From NCBI GenBank assembly GCA_022361135.1, contig JAKSBM010000717.1:1-11435 (forward strand): DNA of 11,435 nucleotides, given 5' to 3'. Made by a program: the position numbers and the translations under genes. This DNA comes from Desulfobacterales bacterium (GTDB lineage Bacteria; Desulfobacterota; Desulfobacteria; Desulfobacterales; Desulfobacteraceae). Below the pieces are notes generated by a model. That model was not told the DNA's origin. It saw only the letters and a program-made list of their open reading frames with translations, and searched no databases. Shown one piece after another: positions 1 through 7,537 of the stretch (the first letter of the stretch is position 1; every line of letters starts with the position of its first letter).

Positions 1-27
1 CTCATTGAAATGGATACCGACGAATAG
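1..27 (+). CDS. C-terminal end of an upstream gene (partial)
   Basis: Reading from base 1, eight codons (LIEMDTDE) run into a TAG stop at 25-27. The next gene starts 35 bases later on the same strand without an obvious promoter in between, so this is plausibly the tail of the preceding operon member. Homologous 2-oxoacid:ferredoxin oxidoreductase clusters often place a small 4Fe-4S ferredoxin-like subunit here, but eight residues are not enough to identify it. The call rests on context only and could be a chance open frame. Confidence 0.3.
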   Translation, partial: LIEMDTDE

Positions 28-62
28 TCAGGATCTGTTTACCCTAGCCGATGGGAGGAAAC

Positions 63-1106
63 ATGGGAAACACCGACCATTATGTCATCATTGGAAACGG
101 ACCGGCCGGCAACAAGGCCGCACTCACCCTGAGGGAGAAAGATCCCCAAGCCCGGGTGACCCTGGTTTCCGATGAAAACATCCCCTTTTACTATAAACCC
201 CGCCTCACCGGATACATCACCGGGGATTTGCCCGAATCCGCACTCATGGTTCGGAACAATGAATTCTATGCCGACCATGACATCCGCCTCCGCCTGGGAC
301 AGCAGGTGGAGCGGATTCTGCCCCTGGAAAAGAAAATCGTTTTTCAGCACATGGAGGATGTCCAGTACAGCCAATTGATCATTGCTTCGGGCTCCCGGGC
401 CCGGCTGTTGCCCTCCATGTCAAACTATGCCCATTGCCTCTCCTTTGTCACCGCATACGACGAGGTGGTGGAGCTGCGGGACAAGATCCGGTCGGGAAAT
501 GATTTTTTCATCTTCGGCGGGGACCTGGTGGGATTCAAATTTTTAAAGATGCTTAGGGCCATGTCCAAGAACGTGACCCTCATGGTTTATCCCCACGCCT
601 TTTGGCCCTTTAATCTCACCGATGAGATGATGGATGCCATTGTGAGCCGCCTCCACGACACCGGCGCCCAGGTCATTGTCCAGGATGACATTGACACCAT
701 TATCCACGACAAGGACCATTACCTGGTCACCACCAGTCAGGGGCGCAAGGCCGAGGTGGACATGGTTTTTTCCTTCAACGGTCTCATTCCCAGGGTGGAA
801 TTTGCCCGGGGCTGCGGACTGGACATCGACCGGGGTATCCTGGTGGATGAATACATGAAAACCTGTCTGCCCGATATCTATGCCTGCGGCTCCTGCGCCC
901 AGATTTACAACCCCCAGCTCAACGCCTATACCACCTCCATCGGCTGGCCCAATGCCGAGGTCCAGGGCCGGGTGGCGGCCTTGAATGTCCTGGGGGGCCA
1001 GCGGCGGATCAAGTCTGCCGGCCGCAAATACTTTGACCTGGAAGGGGTTCGGATCAAAACCACCTGGTGGGAAGACTTTGACACCGGTAATGACAACCAA
1101 ATTTAG
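63..1106 (+). CDS. FAD-dependent oxidoreductase (pyridine nucleotide-disulfide oxidoreductase family), KOR-associated
   Basis: This is a 347-residue flavoprotein of the NirB/rubredoxin-reductase type. The N-terminal FAD Rossmann motif is intact (GNGPAG, residues 11-16) and is followed by the PFYYKPRLTGY segment typical of this group. The second dinucleotide-binding site reads GGDLVG (152-157) where GGGxxG is expected. The strand after it ends in LMVYPH without the usual acidic residue that holds the NADH ribose. The C-terminal FAD motif has G-S-C (276-278) where most relatives have G-D. I chose ATG 63 because GGGAGGAA (53-60) sits just before it; an in-frame ATG at 51 overlaps that ribosome site and is less likely. 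It lies 11 bases upstream of korA in the same operon. It probably exchanges electrons between the KOR ferredoxin and another carrier. The family is certain, the electron partner is unknown, and no membrane segment is seen. Confidence 0.9.
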   Translation: MGNTDHYVIIGNGPAGNKAALTLREKDPQARVTLVSDENIPFYYKPRLTGYITGDLPESALMVRNNEFYADHDIRLRLGQQVERILPLEKKIVFQHMEDVQYSQLIIASGSRARLLPSMSNYAHCLSFVTAYDEVVELRDKIRSGNDFFIFGGDLVGFKFLKMLRAMSKNVTLMVYPHAFWPFNLTDEMMDAIVSRLHDTGAQVIVQDDIDTIIHDKDHYLVTTSQGRKAEVDMVFSFNGLIPRVEFARGCGLDIDRGILVDEYMKTCLPDIYACGSCAQIYNPQLNAYTTSIGWPNAEVQGRVAALNVLGGQRRIKSAGRKYFDLEGVRIKTTWWEDFDTGNDNQI

Positions 1107-1117
1107 GATTGGAGTCC

Positions 1118-2881
1118 ATGAAAGAGATTAATATCGTCATTGAAATCTGTGGAAGTGCCGGTGAAGGGACCATTTCCGCCGGGGAGATTCTCAGCCGATT
1201 CATGAGCAGCCAGGGGCTGGAGATCATGTCCTTTGACGCCTATCCCGCCGAAATCCGGGGCTTTGGTAAATGCGTAGCCCATACCCGGATTTCATCCAGT
1301 CCCATTTATTCCCCCGGGAAACTGGCCGATGTGCTCATTGCGTTGAACGACGGCCATTCCATCACCCAGCTCTCCGCCTTGAAGCCCGACGGCATCCTCA
1401 TCTACGACAGCCAGCCGGCCAAGGCCCATGAAGAGGACAAGAGTGTCCTGGGCTGGGCTCCCCCCGGCGTCACCGCCTTTGGTGTTCCCCTGACCATGTT
1501 GGCCCAGAAGGCCGCTGGCAATGCCCGGGGACGGAACATGGTTGCCCTGGGGGCCATCTCCGCCCTTTTTAATCTGGACAAGGACGGCTTTTGCGAATCC
1601 ATCAAGGCCCGGTATGCCAAAAAGAAACAAATCGTCATCGATTCCAATGTGAATTCATTTTTGGAGGGGTATGCCTACGGCGGGGAGCATTTTGAGGTCA
1701 ACTCCGATTATGGATTTGACGGCAGAACCGCCCAGGCACCGGACCAGGAAAACTGGATCACCAACGGCAACCAACTGGTGGCAAGGGCAGCATTGGCTGC
1801 GGACCTCAAGTTTTTTGCCGGCTATCCCATCACCCCGGCCACAAAAATCATGGAAATCCTCAGTAAGGAATTGCCCTCACACGGGGGAACCCTGCTCCAG
1901 ACCGAGGATGAAATCTCAGCCATTGGTGCGGTGATCGGGGCCGGATTCGGCGGGGTCCGGGCCATGACCGGAACCTCGGGACCTGGATTGGCCCTGATGA
2001 CCGAATTCCAGGGGCTCTCGGTCATGGCCGAGGTGCCGGCGGTGATCGTTAATTCCCAACGGGGCGGTCCCTCCACCGGCATTCCCACCAAAAACGAGCA
2101 AAGCGATTACAATGCCGCAGTTATGGGGGGCACCGGAGATTGTCCCCGGGTGGTGCTGGCCCCCACGGATACGCGATCCTGTTACGAGGCAACGGTGCTG
2201 GCCCTTTATATTGCTGAAAAATACCAGACCCTGGTCATCCTGCTCCTGGATTTTTTCCTCTCCAATTCCATTCGGAATATTCTGCCCCCGGAAAAACCCT
2301 CCCAGGAATACCTCAAGGCCAATGTGGCCCCGGCCCCGGAGGAACTCAAGGAATACCGGCGCTATCGCATCACCGAGGACGGCATTTCCCCGAGAACCAT
2401 CCCCGGCAGCCCGGGGGGAATGTATTTTTCCACGGGATTGGAGCACGATGAGATGGGCCGTCCCGATTACAGTGAAAAGGGACATCTGGCCATGACGGAA
2501 AAACGGTTCCGCAAACACCGCTCCGTGCTCAAGGAAGCCCCGCCCGTGAATGTGAAGGGGCTGGAGGACGGCCCCGTGGACATCGGGGTGATTTCCTGGG
2601 GCTCTTCGGCCGGGGCCGCAGAAGAGGCGGTGATGTTCGCCCGGAAGGAGGGGATTTCCGCTGCGGTTTTTTCCTCGGTCATGCTTTCCCCCTTTCCCGA
2701 TGATGCATTGAAATCCTTTGCAGACCAGTGCAAAACCCTTTTGGTCCCGGAAATGAACTACGGGGGCCAATTTGCAGATCAAGCCGCCAAGGTGGTCCAA
2801 CGTCCGGTGGAGCGGTTGAATTTCATCACCGGTAAACCCATGGCTTCGGAAGATATTCTTGAGAAAATGAGGGAGATGTAA
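1118..2881 (+). CDS. korA: 2-oxoacid:ferredoxin oxidoreductase, fused gamma-alpha subunit
   Basis: KorA has 587 residues and two fused parts. The N-terminal gamma domain (about 1-190) begins with the glycine-rich GSAGEGTISAGEIL stretch typical of the family. The alpha or pyrimidine-binding domain (about 205-587) carries the YPITP motif (236-240) and RGGPSTG (315-321), both linked to 2-oxoacid and CoA handling in this family. With KorB it should convert a 2-oxoacid plus CoA to acyl-CoA, CO2 and reduced ferredoxin in the cytoplasm. 2-Oxoglutarate is the likeliest substrate, but branched-chain or other 2-oxoacids cannot be excluded. I prefer ATG 1118, preceded by GGAG at 1111-1114 with short spacing, over an in-frame TTG at 1109 that overlaps that site. 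It follows the flavoprotein by 11 bases and its stop overlaps the korB start, which suggests translational coupling. Fused gamma-alpha is the usual form for KOR. Confidence 0.95.
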   Translation: MKEINIVIEICGSAGEGTISAGEILSRFMSSQGLEIMSFDAYPAEIRGFGKCVAHTRISSSPIYSPGKLADVLIALNDGHSITQLSALKPDGILIYDSQPAKAHEEDKSVLGWAPPGVTAFGVPLTMLAQKAAGNARGRNMVALGAISALFNLDKDGFCESIKARYAKKKQIVIDSNVNSFLEGYAYGGEHFEVNSDYGFDGRTAQAPDQENWITNGNQLVARAALAADLKFFAGYPITPATKIMEILSKELPSHGGTLLQTEDEISAIGAVIGAGFGGVRAMTGTSGPGLALMTEFQGLSVMAEVPAVIVNSQRGGPSTGIPTKNEQSDYNAAVMGGTGDCPRVVLAPTDTRSCYEATVLALYIAEKYQTLVILLLDFFLSNSIRNILPPEKPSQEYLKANVAPAPEELKEYRRYRITEDGISPRTIPGSPGGMYFSTGLEHDEMGRPDYSEKGHLAMTEKRFRKHRSVLKEAPPVNVKGLEDGPVDIGVISWGSSAGAAEEAVMFARKEGISAAVFSSVMLSPFPDDALKSFADQCKTLLVPEMNYGGQFADQAAKVVQRPVERLNFITGKPMASEDILEKMREM

Positions 2882-3723
2882 TGGAGCATATCAAATCAGA
2901 ATACCTGGATGAAAAGCTGGAGCAGGTCCGTTCCAAGGATTTTTTGAAGTATCGATCCGGTGATTTCCCCACCTGGTGCCCGGGCTGTGGATATTTCGGT
3001 ATCATGGATGCCTTTTACAAAGCATGCCAGGAGTTGGAACTGCGCCATGAGAACATCTGCACCGTTTCCGGCATTGGTTGTTCCGGGCGAACCCCGATTT
3101 TTATCAACTCCTATGGATTCCACACCCTCCACGGCAGATCCATCCCCGTGGCCTCGGGCCTGAAGCTGGCCCGGGAGGATCTCACGGTCTTTGCCGTGGC
3201 CGGTGACGGGGATGCCCTGGGCATCGGCGGGGGACACCTTCCCCACGTGGCCCGGAAGAACATCGACATCACCTTTATCCTGTTTGACAATTCCATCTAT
3301 GGGTTGACCAAGGGCCAGTCCTCCTCCACCACCCCCTTTAAAATGGCCACCAATTCACATCCCGTGGGCAATCCGGACAATCCCCTGGATCCCATTCGCC
3401 TCCTTCTGGCCTATGGGGCCTCCTTTGTGGCCCGGGGATTTGCCGGGGATCCCGAAGGGATGAAGGAAATCATCAAGCAGGGGACCCTCCATAAGGGATT
3501 TAGTTTCATCCAGATCCTCACCCCCTGCGTCACCTTTGACAAGTCCCACCGGACTTGGAAAAATTTGAAGGAAAACGTCCATGAACTGGAAATCCATTCC
3601 GACATCGGAAATCTGGAGGCTGCAGTTCGGGCGTCGGAGAACAACCCCAACGGGGTCGGTATCTTTTACTGGGACAAGGAGCGTCCCAGCTACCAGGATA
3701 CCTTGAGGGCCCTGAATAACTGA
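2881..3723 (+). CDS. korB: 2-oxoacid:ferredoxin oxidoreductase, beta (TPP-binding) subunit
   Basis: KorB has 280 residues, the normal length. It shows the WCPGCG motif (C33, C36), a third cysteine in GCSGR (C67) and a fourth in PCVTFD (C216). Together these match the four ligands of the single 4Fe-4S cluster in two-subunit KOR enzymes. The thiamine diphosphate and Mg2+ motif is present as GDGD (108-111), with the downstream DNSIYGLTKGQ segment (from D136). It forms the catalytic heterodimer with KorA and passes electrons from the TPP adduct to ferredoxin. The start is fixed by the TAATG overlap with korA (stop 2879-2881, ATG 2881) and by GGGAG at 2871-2875. No second cluster-binding ferredoxin domain is fused to either subunit, so external ferredoxin is needed. 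Confidence 0.95.
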   Translation: MEHIKSEYLDEKLEQVRSKDFLKYRSGDFPTWCPGCGYFGIMDAFYKACQELELRHENICTVSGIGCSGRTPIFINSYGFHTLHGRSIPVASGLKLAREDLTVFAVAGDGDALGIGGGHLPHVARKNIDITFILFDNSIYGLTKGQSSSTTPFKMATNSHPVGNPDNPLDPIRLLLAYGASFVARGFAGDPEGMKEIIKQGTLHKGFSFIQILTPCVTFDKSHRTWKNLKENVHELEIHSDIGNLEAAVRASENNPNGVGIFYWDKERPSYQDTLRALNN

Positions 3724-3734
3724 AAGAAGTCAGC

Positions 3735-6719
3735 ATGTCAGAAGCAGGCCATACCCAGGACAGCGTCCACGGACCGGACATGAAATCCCGGTTGGCGCTC
3801 CTGGGACAGATTTCCCGTCAAGTCATCCATGGGAAAACTTCCCATGAAATCATTCCAACAACCCTTGGGCAATTGATGCGTTTTTACCCGGCCTGCCGGG
3901 CCGGATACGGGGTGCTCATGCCGGGTGCCCCCCATTTTTGCGTGGAATATTGCCGGGGCAATCCCGGGGTTGCCGACCTCCAGGGCAGGAAACTCAACCT
4001 GAAACGGGTGAAGTCCCATTTCGCGGTAACGGAAAACGGATTTTCCGTCCGGGTGGTGGACGACATTGCCCGGGCACCGGAACGAGAGGCCCTGGCCCCC
4101 CTTATCCAGGGGGATAACATCACCGCCTATGTCATGGTCCCCCTCCATCAGTCCCATCTTCCCCTGGGGATACTTTTTGTTTACACCGACCAGGTCATGG
4201 AATGGGCCCACGAAGATGTGGCCTTTCTCCGGCAGGTGGGCGACTCGCTGGCCATTGCCCTGGGGGAGCGGGAAGGGAAGCGAAAGGTGGCTGCCCAGGA
4301 AGAGTTTTTGGGCCATATCTTTGACGGGGTGGACATGGGCGTATTTGCCCTGCGCCATACCCGGTCGGGCCATTGGCTTTTCGAAACCGCCAACCAGCGG
4401 TTTAAGGAGGCCAAATCCATTGGCCGCCAACGGGTGGAGGAGGTCCGCCTTGAAACCCTGCTGGGCGGGGTGCCCGAGGATGAACTGCTTCGTTTCAAAG
4501 GACAATTGGACGTATGTCTCAGGGCCGGGGAAACCCTGCAATTCGAAGAACAGACCCTGGTGGCGGGAAAGCCCCAGCACTGGCTCACCCGCCTGACCCC
4601 CATTGCCCACCAGGGCGGGGGGACCCGTGTCATCGGCGCCACCACGGATATCACGGAGCAGAAGATGGTGGAGGCGGCCCTGCAGCAGAGCGAGTGCCGG
4701 CTCAATGAAGCCCAACGCATTGCCGGTCTGGGGGACTTTGAACGTGACCTGGACGGTCGCGTGGTGTCCGGTTCCGACCAGTTCCATGCCATGTTCCATG
4801 GGGGGCAGAAAAACGGGCAGGATGGCTTGAACTTGGTCCATCCCAAGGATCGCAAGGGTCTCAAACGCCATTGGAAGCGGGCCCTGGCTTCGGGGTCGGA
4901 TTATGAAACCGAATACCGGATCCAGGATGGAGAGGGACGGGAGCGGGTGTTCAAGGAGATCGGGGAGGTCCGGCTCAATGACAAGGGGGACCCCGTAAAA
5001 ATTTCAGGCATCATCCAGGACATCAGCGAAAAAAAAGCATTCCGGGATGAAATCGAACTGGCCCGAAAGGTATTTGACAATGCCGTTGAAGGGGTGGTGG
5101 TCACCGATGCCGAAGGGACCATTCAATTTGTGAACAAGGGCTTTACCCTGATCACGGGATATACCTTTGAAGAGGCCGTGGGGGAAAATCCCCGGATCCT
5201 GAAATCCAATCGACACGGCCAGGATTTCTACCGGAAGATGTGGGATGATCTGGAGCTTTTGGGCCAATGGTCCGGTGAAATCTGGAACCGGCGTAAGGAT
5301 GGGCAAGCCTACCCCGAATGGCTCACCATTACGGCCATCCGGGATAAGACCGGCCAACCCGTCCGTTATATTTCCGTCTTTAACGATTTGTCGGACATCC
5401 GGGAACGGGAGGAGAAAATCCACTTCCAGGCCAATTACGATGCCCTCACCGGTTTGCCCAACCGGACCCTGCTCAAGGATCGGCTCCAACTTGCCTTGAA
5501 CCGAGCCAGCCGGGAGGGGAAGGGCCTGTCACTGATCCTTTTGGACATGGATGATTTTAAAAATGTGAATGAATCCCTGGGCCATGTCCAGGGGGATGTC
5601 CTTCTTCAAAAGGTGGCCCGCAGGCTCCAGGGTTGTGTCCGGGAGCAGGATACCGTGGCCCGGTATGGGGGGGACGAGTTCATGATCCTCATTCCGGATA
5701 CGGATAAGGCCGAGGTGATCATGCAGATCATTGAGCGGATCCTCAAATCCCTGGAACCTTCCTTTACCATCGAAGGGCGGGAATTTTTCATGACCGTGAG
5801 CATCGGCATCACCACCTCCCCCGATGACGGGGAAAATCTGGACACCCTCATTGCCAATGCCGACATGGCCATGTACCGGGCCAAGGAAGGGGGGAAGCGG
5901 CGGTATGGTTTCTTTACCCCGGACCTCAACCAGAAGGTCAACCGGCGGTTTGAGTTGGAGGCCGATTTAAGAAAGGCCCTGAACCGGACGGAATTTGTCC
6001 TCTATTACCAGCCCAAGATAGATATGTTCACCCATCGCATTGCCGGGGCCGAAGCCCTGGTTCGATGGCGCCACCAGGAAAAGGGTCTGGTCCCGCCCGG
6101 GGATTTCATCCCCCTGTCCGAAGAGACCGGGCTGGTGATCCCCATGGGGGAATGGATCCTCCACAGGGCCTGTGAAACCGCCCGGGTCTGGTCCGATCAC
6201 CTGGGCTATCCCTTCCGGGTGGCCGTGAATATATCCCCCCGCCAGGTTACGGATTCCGATCTGGTTTCCCTGGTGGATGACCTATTGAGTGAAAACGGCA
6301 TTGAACCGGCCAACCTGGAACTGGAGATTACGGAAAGTGCGGTCATGGTGGATGTGGACCGGGCCAAGGATATGTTCCACTCCCTCCACGACATGGGGGT
6401 CCACATCAGTGTGGATGATTTTGGTACGGGATTTTCTTCCCTTTCCTATCTCCGCCTCTTCCCCATTGATTCCTTGAAAATAGATAAGAGCTTCATCGAT
6501 GATATTCCCGGTGATCCCGATTCCAACACCATGGTGAGCACCATTATTTCCATGGCCGAGCACCTCAACCTTAAAACCATTGCAGAGGGGGTGGAAACCC
6601 GGGACCAGCTGGATTTCCTTAAGGGCCAGAAATGTGACCAGATCCAGGGGTATTATTTTTCCCCGCCGGTTCCCGAGGATGAATTTTTCCAGGCACTGAA
6701 GGAGGATAAGCTACCTTAA
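3735..6719 (+). CDS. Bifunctional-type diguanylate cyclase/c-di-GMP phosphodiesterase with GAF and three PAS domains
   Basis: This 994-residue soluble signalling protein makes and/or breaks cyclic di-GMP. Domains in order are a GAF-like N-terminus (about 17-178), a divergent PAS (185-315), a second PAS (325-437), a canonical PAS (443-560), GGDEF (565-730) and EAL (735-985). The GGDEF domain is complete: DALTGLPNR, the LDMDDF metal-site segment, GGDEF at 645-649 and an RxxD inhibitory site at 636-639. The EAL domain keeps EAL (773-775), NISPRQ, ELEITES, DDFGTG, KIDKSF, AEGVE and QGYYF, so both halves look catalytically competent. The third PAS, with its WSGEIWNRRKDG region, resembles flavin-binding NifL-type PAS domains, but this is only a resemblance. 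No membrane segment or signal peptide is visible. The start is 11 bases after korB with a weak AAGAAG ribosome site; an in-frame ATG at 3780 is an alternative. It is the last gene of the operon and ends 40 bases before the terminator. The regulated process is unknown. Confidence 0.95.
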   Translation: MSEAGHTQDSVHGPDMKSRLALLGQISRQVIHGKTSHEIIPTTLGQLMRFYPACRAGYGVLMPGAPHFCVEYCRGNPGVADLQGRKLNLKRVKSHFAVTENGFSVRVVDDIARAPEREALAPLIQGDNITAYVMVPLHQSHLPLGILFVYTDQVMEWAHEDVAFLRQVGDSLAIALGEREGKRKVAAQEEFLGHIFDGVDMGVFALRHTRSGHWLFETANQRFKEAKSIGRQRVEEVRLETLLGGVPEDELLRFKGQLDVCLRAGETLQFEEQTLVAGKPQHWLTRLTPIAHQGGGTRVIGATTDITEQKMVEAALQQSECRLNEAQRIAGLGDFERDLDGRVVSGSDQFHAMFHGGQKNGQDGLNLVHPKDRKGLKRHWKRALASGSDYETEYRIQDGEGRERVFKEIGEVRLNDKGDPVKISGIIQDISEKKAFRDEIELARKVFDNAVEGVVVTDAEGTIQFVNKGFTLITGYTFEEAVGENPRILKSNRHGQDFYRKMWDDLELLGQWSGEIWNRRKDGQAYPEWLTITAIRDKTGQPVRYISVFNDLSDIREREEKIHFQANYDALTGLPNRTLLKDRLQLALNRASREGKGLSLILLDMDDFKNVNESLGHVQGDVLLQKVARRLQGCVREQDTVARYGGDEFMILIPDTDKAEVIMQIIERILKSLEPSFTIEGREFFMTVSIGITTSPDDGENLDTLIANADMAMYRAKEGGKRRYGFFTPDLNQKVNRRFELEADLRKALNRTEFVLYYQPKIDMFTHRIAGAEALVRWRHQEKGLVPPGDFIPLSEETGLVIPMGEWILHRACETARVWSDHLGYPFRVAVNISPRQVTDSDLVSLVDDLLSENGIEPANLELEITESAVMVDVDRAKDMFHSLHDMGVHISVDDFGTGFSSLSYLRLFPIDSLKIDKSFIDDIPGDPDSNTMVSTIISMAEHLNLKTIAEGVETRDQLDFLKGQKCDQIQGYYFSPPVPEDEFFQALKEDKLP

Positions 6720-6759
6720 AATCTATAATCGGCGCCGGGTGCCACCCACCATAAATACG

Positions 6760-6795
6760 GGGGGCAGGGAGATTGATTTTCCCTGCCCCCTTTTT
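6760..6795 (+). terminator. Intrinsic terminator of the kor/c-di-GMP operon
   Basis: There is a perfect 11-bp stem, GGGGGCAGGGA (6760-6770) pairing with TCCCTGCCCCC (6780-6790), around a 9-base loop, followed directly by five T (6791-6795). It lies 40 bases after the stop of the GGDEF-EAL gene and is a textbook Rho-independent terminator. Confidence 0.93.
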
Positions 6796-6973
6796 ATGTT
6801 GATTTTGGAGGAGGGGCGATGGTGGGGGGGGCGCGAAATCCGGATTATGGGGCGGATTCCGGCAGATATTTTCAAGTTATCTTTTTAAAATAGTGTGAAA
6901 TGGGCTATGGTGGGCCCTTGGCTTGGATATTTCAGGAATTCTCGGGCGAACTCAAATCACAAGGAAAACCTCC
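6796..6973 (+). other. G-rich intergenic region upstream of the acyltransferase gene
   Basis: This spacer separates the operon terminator from the plsC-like gene. The first half is G-rich and holds the possible small ORF. The second half is AT-richer around 6869-6897 and contains a TAAAAT hexamer (6886-6891) that could serve as a -10 box, but I see no good -35 element at the right distance. If it is used, transcription would start near 6898, leaving a leader of roughly 75 bases before ATG 6974. Confidence 0.4.
6819..6893 (+). CDS. Possible 24-residue small ORF
   Basis: ATG 6819 opens a 24-codon frame (MVGGARNPDYG... ending FLK, stop TAG 6891-6893). It is preceded by an unusually strong GGAGGAGGGG ribosome-like tract at 6807-6816. 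Right after the start codon the frame crosses a run of eight G (6824-6831). A modest sigma-70-like pair, TTGATT (6773-6778) and TATGTT (6795-6800) with 16 bases between, lies inside the preceding terminator and could start a transcript near 6807. The peptide matches nothing I recognise. It may be a leader peptide, a real small protein, or a chance frame in a G-rich spacer. Confidence is low. Confidence 0.25.
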   Translation: MVGGARNPDYGADSGRYFQVIFLK

Positions 6974-7537
6974 ATGGGCGGACTCTTAAGCAGGTTGGGA
7001 AAATTCATTTATTATGTCATGGGCTGGACCTATGACCCTTTGCCGGAATATTGGGAACCCAAAAGTGTGGTCATCGGATTTCCCCACACCCAGAACATGG
7101 ATACGGTGAGGGCCCTTACCTACATCAAGGTGGTTGGACTCAATGCCCGCCTCCTGGTCAAGTCCGGTTGGTTTTTCTTCCCCATGAATATCCTGCTCAA
7201 ATCCCTGGGTGGTCTTCCGGTTCAAAGGAACAAAGCCAGCGGATTCGTGGATGCGGTGGTGCCGGAATTTGAAAAGCGGGATGAGTTGGTCATTGCCATG
7301 GTCCCGGAGGGGACACGGAAAACCGTGCCCACCATCCGCACCGGATTCTGGCACATTGCCAAGGGGGCCAATGTCCCCATTGTCTGCTGGTACCTGGACA
7401 ACGGGACCAAGCGAACCCGATGGGTGGGGAAAATCCATCCCGGGGAAAGCCTGGAAGAGGACATGGTGAAACTCCAGGCCATTTACCAGGCCGCCGGGTT
7501 TACCATTCCATACCAGCCTTCCCTGCAAACCGACTAG
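6974..7537 (+). CDS. PlsC-like lysophospholipid/glycerol acyltransferase
   Basis: This is a small acyltransferase of 187 residues. The catalytic H(x4)D motif is present as HTQNMD (H38-D43), the glycerol-phosphate-type motif as PEGTR (111-115), and the GGLPVQR segment corresponds to family motif II. Such enzymes transfer a fatty acyl group to a lysophospholipid or related acceptor at the cytoplasmic membrane. I chose ATG 6974 because AAGGA (6961-6965) lies eight bases upstream. A TTG at 6923 in the same frame would add 17 residues but has no ribosome site. The protein is shorter than typical PlsC (about 240 residues), starts almost directly with the catalytic core and lacks a long N-terminal membrane anchor. 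It therefore probably belongs to the compact COG0204-type branch, whose acceptor is not settled. It appears to be a single-gene unit; no neighbour suggests the acceptor. Confidence 0.85.
   Translation: MGGLLSRLGKFIYYVMGWTYDPLPEYWEPKSVVIGFPHTQNMDTVRALTYIKVVGLNARLLVKSGWFFFPMNILLKSLGGLPVQRNKASGFVDAVVPEFEKRDELVIAMVPEGTRKTVPTIRTGFWHIAKGANVPIVCWYLDNGTKRTRWVGKIHPGESLEEDMVKLQAIYQAAGFTIPYQPSLQTD

Noticed and set aside
543..1100. Long open frame on the minus strand opposite the flavoprotein gene
   Set aside because: It mirrors the codon bias of the real gene, has a low-complexity Gly/His/Val-rich product and no recognisable motif.
1916..2800. 294-codon open frame on the minus strand within korA
   Set aside because: korA is unmistakable on the plus strand; the antisense product is a compositional shadow without domain features.
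3738..4871. 377-codon antisense frame opposite the GAF and PAS region
   Set aside because: The sense frame has clear domain structure; the antisense frame results from GC-rich third positions.
6923..6973. Upstream TTG start extending the acyltransferase by 17 residues
   Set aside because: It has no ribosome site, whereas ATG 6974 has AAGGA at good spacing and the extension is not family-like.
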